23,852 bases of DNA from a virus. The notes beneath the pieces are model-generated. The model saw only the letters and a list, made by a program, of their open reading frames with translations, was not told the DNA's origin and did no database searches. The stretch spans positions 1 through 23,852 of IMG/VR virus record IMGVR_UViG_3300043313_000589, one strand, 5' to 3'. Below are positions 20,357 through 23,852 of the stretch, piece by piece. How positions within the stretch are numbered: position 1 is the stretch's first letter; each line of letters starts with the position of its first letter. The position numbers and the translations under genes are program-made.

Positions 20357-20773
20357 ATGGCCACCAAAACTCGCGGTAGCATGATCCCCACACTTTTCGT
20401 GGTTGGGGTCGTGGCAGCGGCCGCGATGGTATTCGGTCGGTGGGACAACGACACCCCCGTACGCAACGACACGGAGGAGTTCGTAGAGGTAACGGTCCGG
20501 TTCACACCTTCGCCCAGCCACGACGGGATTCACATCAAATTTGATGTAGAGAACGTCACGGTGGTGGAGCACGTGGCCGACCGCTCGCCGTGGGTCCATG
20601 GGCAATGGGTCCCCAAGGGTGCCCAGGTGTCCGTCATGGCGCAGCAAGTCACCACGGGCATGGTGATGTGCACGTTGACGTCAAACGGGCTCGTGGTGGA
20701 CACCAGCGTTCGGAAGGACGAGTTGGGTTCGGCGCGGTGCTGGCACAACCGGAGGATCACGGTTCCGCAGTAA
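20357..20773 (+). CDS. membrane-anchored extracellular protein, MmpS-like pattern
   Basis: This 138-residue protein has a basic start, one membrane segment at about residues 10-26 (IPTLFVVGVVAAAAMVF) and a beta-rich domain predicted outside the membrane (FVEVTVRFTPSP, GIHIKFDVENVTVV, VPKGAQVSVMAQQV). C105 and C128 could form a disulphide. Topology and the late C-x-L-x-x-x-G motif resemble small MmpS-type proteins of mycobacteria, without enough evidence to assign them. A surface role such as superinfection exclusion is conceivable. It has its own promoter (copy F) and ends at the bidirectional terminator. Confidence 0.7.
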   Translation: MATKTRGSMIPTLFVVGVVAAAAMVFGRWDNDTPVRNDTEEFVEVTVRFTPSPSHDGIHIKFDVENVTVVEHVADRSPWVHGQWVPKGAQVSVMAQQVTTGMVMCTLTSNGLVVDTSVRKDELGSARCWHNRRITVPQ

Positions 20774-20797
20774 AGATCTTATCCCCTTAAAGGAGAA

Positions 20798-20839
20798 ACC
20801 CCGGTTCACCTGTCGTGGTGTGGACCGGGGTCTCTTTTT
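20798..20839. terminator. bidirectional terminator between convergent gene sets
   Basis: ACCCCGGT (20798-20805) pairs with ACCGGGGT (20824-20831), extended by CAC/GTG pairing, then TCTCTTTTT on the + strand. On the minus strand the same stem is followed by TTTCTCCTTT. It separates the + strand accessory arm from the minus-strand replication/recombination genes. Confidence 0.87.
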
Positions 20840-20859
20840 GCTCAACCGAGGATGGTTGC

Positions 20860-21348
20860 TTACGCGTCGGGGGTTACCTCGGTGACCTCGCCGAACTTGA
20901 ACGCCCGGCTGGCCATGTCGCCCACACCAACGTTTATGGTCTCGACGGTGGTCGAGCCGTCCGGGAACGTCGCGGTCACCTGCGCGTTGCCCACCACGCC
21001 GACCGCCGCGATGACGCCGGTACCGTCGCCGTTGTCCGTCAGAACGATGACGTTGCCCGCAACATCGTCGGTGGTGTACGTCGGCTGGTCGGCCGAAGCG
21101 CCAATCTCGTTGCCCATCTCGTCGAGATCGACCATGCCGAGGAGTTCGACCTTCTTGTCTGCCTGGAGGTTCATGATGCTGGTCACCCTTCCACTGTGCG
21201 GACTGTACGGCTGGGGAATGACGGGCACCCGATCGGCAGGTACCGTCTTGCGGACAATCCCTAACTTGCGGACCGACCGGTTCTTTGCCGGTTGATCTTT
21301 CAAGTTCAGGGTGAACTCGGCTACGATGTCGCCGAGGTCAATTTTCAC
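20860..21348 (-). CDS. Ig-like domain protein of unknown function
   Basis: A GTG start at 21348 is chosen because GGAAGGGGGC precedes it closely; a TTG at 21387 overlapping the upstream stop would add 13 residues. The 162-residue protein has a basic first part with VRKLGIVRKTVPADRVPVIPQ. From about residue 57 (MNLQADKKVELLGMV) it becomes an Ig-like beta-sandwich: VIVLTDNGDGTGVIAAVG, then AQVTATFPDGSTTVETINV. Similar bacterial-Ig-type proteins occur in actinophage genomes with unknown role; a virion decoration is possible but it is not in the structural operon. It is the last minus-strand gene before the terminator. Confidence 0.68.
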   Translation of the reverse strand: MKIDLGDIVAEFTLNLKDQPAKNRSVRKLGIVRKTVPADRVPVIPQPYSPHSGRVTSIMNLQADKKVELLGMVDLDEMGNEIGASADQPTYTTDDVAGNVIVLTDNGDGTGVIAAVGVVGNAQVTATFPDGSTTVETINVGVGDMASRAFKFGEVTEVTPDA

Positions 21349-21383
21349 TATTGCCCCCTTCCGTGGATTCGGGGTCAACGATA

Positions 21384-21707
21384 TCAATCAACGGCCTCAG
21401 ATGGCCCCAGATCGATTTTCCGGTCAATGGCGTCCATCACCCGGCGTGCGTCGCGTACGGACCGTACGACGTAACTGACTCCCCCCGCACCCCTGATTTG
21501 TTTGATCCGCAACCGTTGGATTGGTTCCGGGCCCTTGCCTTCGGGCATTTTGGTTTCTAATGCCAGCATGAAGCCCCGGTAACATCCAATTACATCGGGC
21601 AGGCCAGCCATCATCAGGGCGTTGCCATGCACTTTGAAGGCGAACCCCCCACGTGCCCGAATGGCATCAATGATCGACCGTGACAGTTTAGATTCGCCCT
21701 GTGACAT
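21384..21707 (-). CDS. VRR-NUC nuclease
   Basis: This 107-residue protein has AAGGA upstream of ATG 21707. It carries the PD-(D/E)xK layout of stand-alone VRR-NUC nucleases: a helix SKLSRSIIDAIRARGG at about 6-21, KVHGNALMMAGLPDVIG with the PD aspartate at about residue 38, LALETK with catalytic E and K at about 49-53, then AGGVSYVVRSVRDARRVM. Such phage proteins are thought to cut branched DNA (Holliday-junction-like) during replication or packaging. It is in the recombination gene group but set off by a 159-base gap with its own promoter-like region. Confidence 0.85.
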   Translation of the reverse strand: MSQGESKLSRSIIDAIRARGGFAFKVHGNALMMAGLPDVIGCYRGFMLALETKMPEGKGPEPIQRLRIKQIRGAGGVSYVVRSVRDARRVMDAIDRKIDLGPSEAVD

Positions 21708-21731
21708 TGCGTGTGTCCTTGTCTATGAGGA

Positions 21732-21772
21732 ACCCCGAACCGGTCGGAATATTCACGTGCCCGGTTCGGGGT
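21732..21772 (-). other. 12-base-pair hairpin in the leader of the nuclease gene
   Basis: ACCCCGAACCGG at 21732-21743 and CCGGTTCGGGGT at 21761-21772 are perfect complements around a 17-base loop. In the minus direction TTCC follows, so termination would be weak. It lies between the promoter-like region at 21783-21821 and ATG 21707 and may be an attenuator or the end of the upstream transcript. Confidence 0.55.
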
Positions 21773-21782
21773 CCTTCGGGGG

Positions 21783-21821
21783 GTCAGGGCAGACCACCAC
21801 ATTAGGAATGATCGTCATTCC
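21783..21821 (-). promoter_or_regulatory. minus-strand promoter candidate with operator-like dyad
   Basis: Reading leftward: the perfect dyad GGAATGA-TCG-TCATTCC (21805-21821, given here on the + strand), then TAATGT (21804-21799), 7 bases, then TGCCCTGAC (21791-21783), the reverse complement of the start element. The dyad fills the 17 bases just upstream of the -10. No consensus -35 is seen, which would fit a regulated promoter. Confidence 0.42.
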
Positions 21822-21866
21822 CGCACTAACCAATGGTGTCATACCCCGGGCTGACGAGCAAACGGA

Positions 21867-22643
21867 TCACAGTTCGTAGAGGTCCAGTTCATCGTCATCG
21901 TCGTCATCGACGGGCTTCTTCTTGCTCTTGCCCTTGGCCGACTTGTCCTTGCCCTTCTTGGCCTTGACCGGTGGCTCGTCGTCGTCCTCGTCATCCTCGT
22001 CATCATCCTCGACGGGCTTAGCCTTGGCCTTCGACTTGCCCTTGGCTTTTGCCGGGGGTTCGTCATCATCGTCATCATCGTCTTCGTCGTCGTCCTCAAC
22101 GACAGCCTTGGCTTTTGTCTTGCCCTTGTTGCGGACCGGCTTCGCAGGCTCCTCGTCTTCGTCGTCCTCGATGTCGTCGTCTTCTTCGGCCGCGCGGGAC
22201 TTGGCCTTGGTGGAGGTGGCCTTGCCGCTCCGCTCGTTCAGCGGGTCGTCCATGTCGTCAGCCGGGAAGATGGCGTCGATGGTGGACTTGGGGCGGCCCT
22301 CGTACTCGTCGTCCACGAGCGCGATACCGATGACCTTACCAACCACCTTGTTGGGGTCCGCCTTCAACCGCTTCGGCGGAACCTTGATGCCAGCCGCGAC
22401 GAACAAGCCGCGCGCCTTCCACAGCGAGTCGGCATCCAGCCCGACGTAGTACGGGTACGCGGCGCGTGCGTCGCCGTGAACCTTGACGGTGAAGCACCAC
22501 ATCTCGTCACCGGTCTTGCCGGACTTGTGGTCCTTGACGGCCGTGATGGTTGCGTAGTAATCGCCCTCCGGCTTCCGGCGAGGACGGAACTCAGAACCCT
22601 CGGATACGCCCTCGAAATTCAGGACTTTGGCGGTAGCACCCAT
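21867..22643 (-). CDS. single-strand DNA-binding-like protein with acidic/lysine repeat tail
   Basis: This 258-residue protein starts one base inside the stop of the Sak4-like gene. Residues about 1-135 look like an OB-fold domain of the phage SSB/DUF669 type: FRPRRKPEGDYYATITAVKD, WCFTVKVHGDARAAYPYYVG, VGKVIGIALVDDEYEGRPKS. From about residue 150 the chain alternates acidic blocks (EDDDEDDDDDDDEPP, VEDDDEDDEDDDEPP) with lysine-rich blocks (AKAKGKSKAKAKP, KGKDKSAKGKSKKKP) and ends DDDDDDELDLYEL. Acidic ends of SSBs recruit partner proteins; the lysine blocks may add DNA binding. Pairing with a Sak4-like ATPase supports a recombination or replication role. Confidence 0.78.
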   Translation of the reverse strand: MGATAKVLNFEGVSEGSEFRPRRKPEGDYYATITAVKDHKSGKTGDEMWCFTVKVHGDARAAYPYYVGLDADSLWKARGLFVAAGIKVPPKRLKADPNKVVGKVIGIALVDDEYEGRPKSTIDAIFPADDMDDPLNERSGKATSTKAKSRAAEEDDDIEDDEDEEPAKPVRNKGKTKAKAVVEDDDEDDDDDDDEPPAKAKGKSKAKAKPVEDDDEDDEDDDEPPVKAKKGKDKSAKGKSKKKPVDDDDDDELDLYEL

Positions 22644-23467
22644 TACTTGATCACTCCTTCTTTCATTGCCCTGACCACGTTGGCCACGGTTGGGTTGGGT
22701 ATGAAGTCCGGTAGCACATGCTCGCTCCGGTACCCGGTCTCGTACATGTCGTCTGGTCCGATCAGTAGTCGTCGTTGACGCGTCGACTCCTCGACGACTA
22801 CCTCCCCATTCCTCTTGAACTTGCGGATGAACGGCTCCTCCGGAGATGCCCTCACCACGTAGATACGTCCGGTCAGGTCAACGATGGCGTTGATGGCTGA
22901 TCGCGCGCCCTTGGGAAGATCTACGATGTACTGGTACGTAACCGGCGTGGCCTCGTCGTCATCCTCCATCGAATCCATGGAGTCGACCCCCACCATCTTC
23001 TCCTGGGCGGTGAACACGATACCCATGTGCCGGAGTGAATGGAAGTTGTCAAGCATGTCCTGGAACTTTTGGTTGGCACGGCCGTAGTGTTGCTTGCCCA
23101 CCTGGATGGGCTGGTTCGAGATGTTGGCTTCCTCGGCCTGGTGCATGACCCACTTCAACGCGCGCTGGTATATCTTGGTCAGTCCGTCCATCGAGATCCA
23201 CTCGTATGGGTGGTCACCCGATCGGAGGAACAAGAACGCGTCGTTCATGTCGTCCCACTTGCGGATGTGCCATAGATCACGCAACGCCTTGGGCTGGTCA
23301 TCCGGATCGAGCACCAGCACTTTGGGCGCAGTGTTCCCAAACCGAGTCTTGCCCTTTTTATTCCTGCCGTAGATCAGCAGCCGGGGGGCGCGTTCGTCGC
23401 CGGGTTGACGGATGGTCTTCCGAGCAATCTCTGAGTAGTTCTTCTTGGCCGTGGACGTTTTGGCCAT
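22643..23467 (-). CDS. Sak4-like RecA-fold recombination ATPase
   Basis: This 274-residue protein contains a Walker A motif GRNKKGKT at residues 34-41 after strand RLLIY. A Walker B-like strand is at about 92-96 (WISMD), and a helix-rich middle holds KQHYGRANQKFQDMLDNFHSL. The segment MGIVFTAQEKM and the later GARSAINAIVDLTGRIYVV match the AAA_24/Sak4 group, phage single-strand annealing or RecA-like ATPases. Its coupling to an SSB-like gene is the usual arrangement for Sak4. The gene start overlaps the stop of the gene to its right by one base. A copy of GTCAGGGC lies in its 3' end, 32 bases before the next start. Confidence 0.83.
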   Translation of the reverse strand: MAKTSTAKKNYSEIARKTIRQPGDERAPRLLIYGRNKKGKTRFGNTAPKVLVLDPDDQPKALRDLWHIRKWDDMNDAFLFLRSGDHPYEWISMDGLTKIYQRALKWVMHQAEEANISNQPIQVGKQHYGRANQKFQDMLDNFHSLRHMGIVFTAQEKMVGVDSMDSMEDDDEATPVTYQYIVDLPKGARSAINAIVDLTGRIYVVRASPEEPFIRKFKRNGEVVVEESTRQRRLLIGPDDMYETGYRSEHVLPDFIPNPTVANVVRAMKEGVIK

Positions 23468-23852
23468 TAGTGAGACCGACCCGATTGTATCGGCCCGTAC
23501 TGCACAACGTCATACCTCATGGCCCGTTGTCTCGCCGCCTCGGCGTCCATCGCAGCCGCCTTTCCCCATGCGCTACCCAAGCCCATTTGAGCCACGGTGA
23601 ACGATGCCGGGTACCCGTAGTCCATCCCCGCGACCACACCACCGGGCGCGTTGGGCATCATGGCCACTCGGGGAACCCCGGCAGCGGGGAAGGTCACGTC
23701 TATCATCGGCACGGCTCCCCCCATCTGGATGGTGTTAGCCAGGCCTACGATGGCGTTGAATCGTCGTGCTGATTGGTCGCCCGAGATCGGTACTCCATCA
23801 CGATGGCGGATGTGCACGTGCCGACGTCCGGCGCGAACGTCATCGACCCACA
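23467..23852 (-). CDS. unknown protein, 5' end beyond the window (partial)
   Basis: The frame is open from the right edge to the stop at 23467. An internal GTG at 23817 could start a 116-residue product, but coding-like sequence continues upstream (WVDDVRAGRRHVHIRHRDGV), so the gene probably begins outside. The visible part has TIQMGGAVPMIDVTFP and GGVVAGMDYGYPASF, then a helical end rich in Ala and Arg. It has no recognised motif. Coupling to the Sak4-like gene suggests a replication/recombination context. Confidence 0.6.
   Translation of the reverse strand, partial: WVDDVRAGRRHVHIRHRDGVPISGDQSARRFNAIVGLANTIQMGGAVPMIDVTFPAAGVPRVAMMPNAPGGVVAGMDYGYPASFTVAQMGLGSAWGKAAAMDAEAARQRAMRYDVVQYGPIQSGRSH

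Noticed and set aside
21808-21879. A 23-residue + strand reading frame 25 bases after a GTCAGGGC copy
   Set aside because: It overlaps the end of the SSB-like gene on the other strand, has no suitable ribosome spacing and no -10 upstream; the minus-strand reading of this region explains it better.
1-23852. CRISPR array, insertion sequence or integrase
   Set aside because: No regularly spaced direct repeats, transposase or recombinase motifs were seen; lifestyle (temperate or lytic) cannot be decided from this window.

Overview
The window reads as the right-hand part of the late structural operon plus the start of the early or accessory arm of a tailed double-stranded DNA phage. Long-tail (siphovirus) morphology follows from a major tail protein, a frameshifted tail chaperone pair and an 873-residue tape measure protein. 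An actinobacterial host is inferred from the GC-rich sequence, promoters with TTGACA-like -35 and TAnnnT -10 boxes, and several families typical of actinobacteriophages (a DUF6011-like C-terminus, a DUF2786-like N-terminus, a Sak4-like ATPase, a two-domain lysin). The host genus cannot be read from the sequence. Terminase, portal, capsid and integrase genes are not in the window.

Layout. Positions 1-3546 carry tightly packed head-tail connector and tail genes on the + strand: head closure, gp10-like neck protein, tail terminator, two small proteins, a major tail protein with an Ig-like IPT/TIG domain, and the tail assembly chaperone with a likely +1 frameshift. Positions 3550-11115 carry the tape measure, distal tail, tail-tip (fibronectin type III) and tail fibre proteins. 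Positions 11153-13926 are a lysis region: a small conserved protein, a zinc peptidase plus peptidoglycan-binding lysin, then five small overlapping genes, four of them membrane proteins. A strong terminator at 14044-14078 closes the operon.

From 14103 the organisation changes to accessory genes. These are a secreted, cysteine-rich GH43-like beta-propeller enzyme, one minus-strand gene, and then a run of + strand genes (15613-20773), most with their own promoter and terminator. They include three proteins that appear to share one small winged-helix-like module, a DUF6011-like protein, a DUF2786-like protein, a 46-residue membrane peptide and a membrane-anchored extracellular protein. Five promoters in this arm share TTGAC-like -35, TAnnnT -10 and then GTCAGGGC placed about at the transcription start. 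Two of the terminators run directly into the next -35 box. The gene-free stretch at 19512-19951 (440 bases) holds a hairpin, a tRNA-like fold with a canonical T-arm, and a possible promoter-hairpins-terminator RNA unit.

From 20860 to the right end the genes lie on the minus strand and converge on a bidirectional terminator at 20798-20839. They are a partial unknown gene, a Sak4-like recombination ATPase, a single-strand-DNA-binding-like protein with long acidic and lysine-rich repeats, a VRR-NUC nuclease and an Ig-like protein. The first members form a replication/recombination cassette. The most unusual features are the shared promoter-leader element, the tRNA-like RNA, and the secreted glycosidase-like accessory gene.
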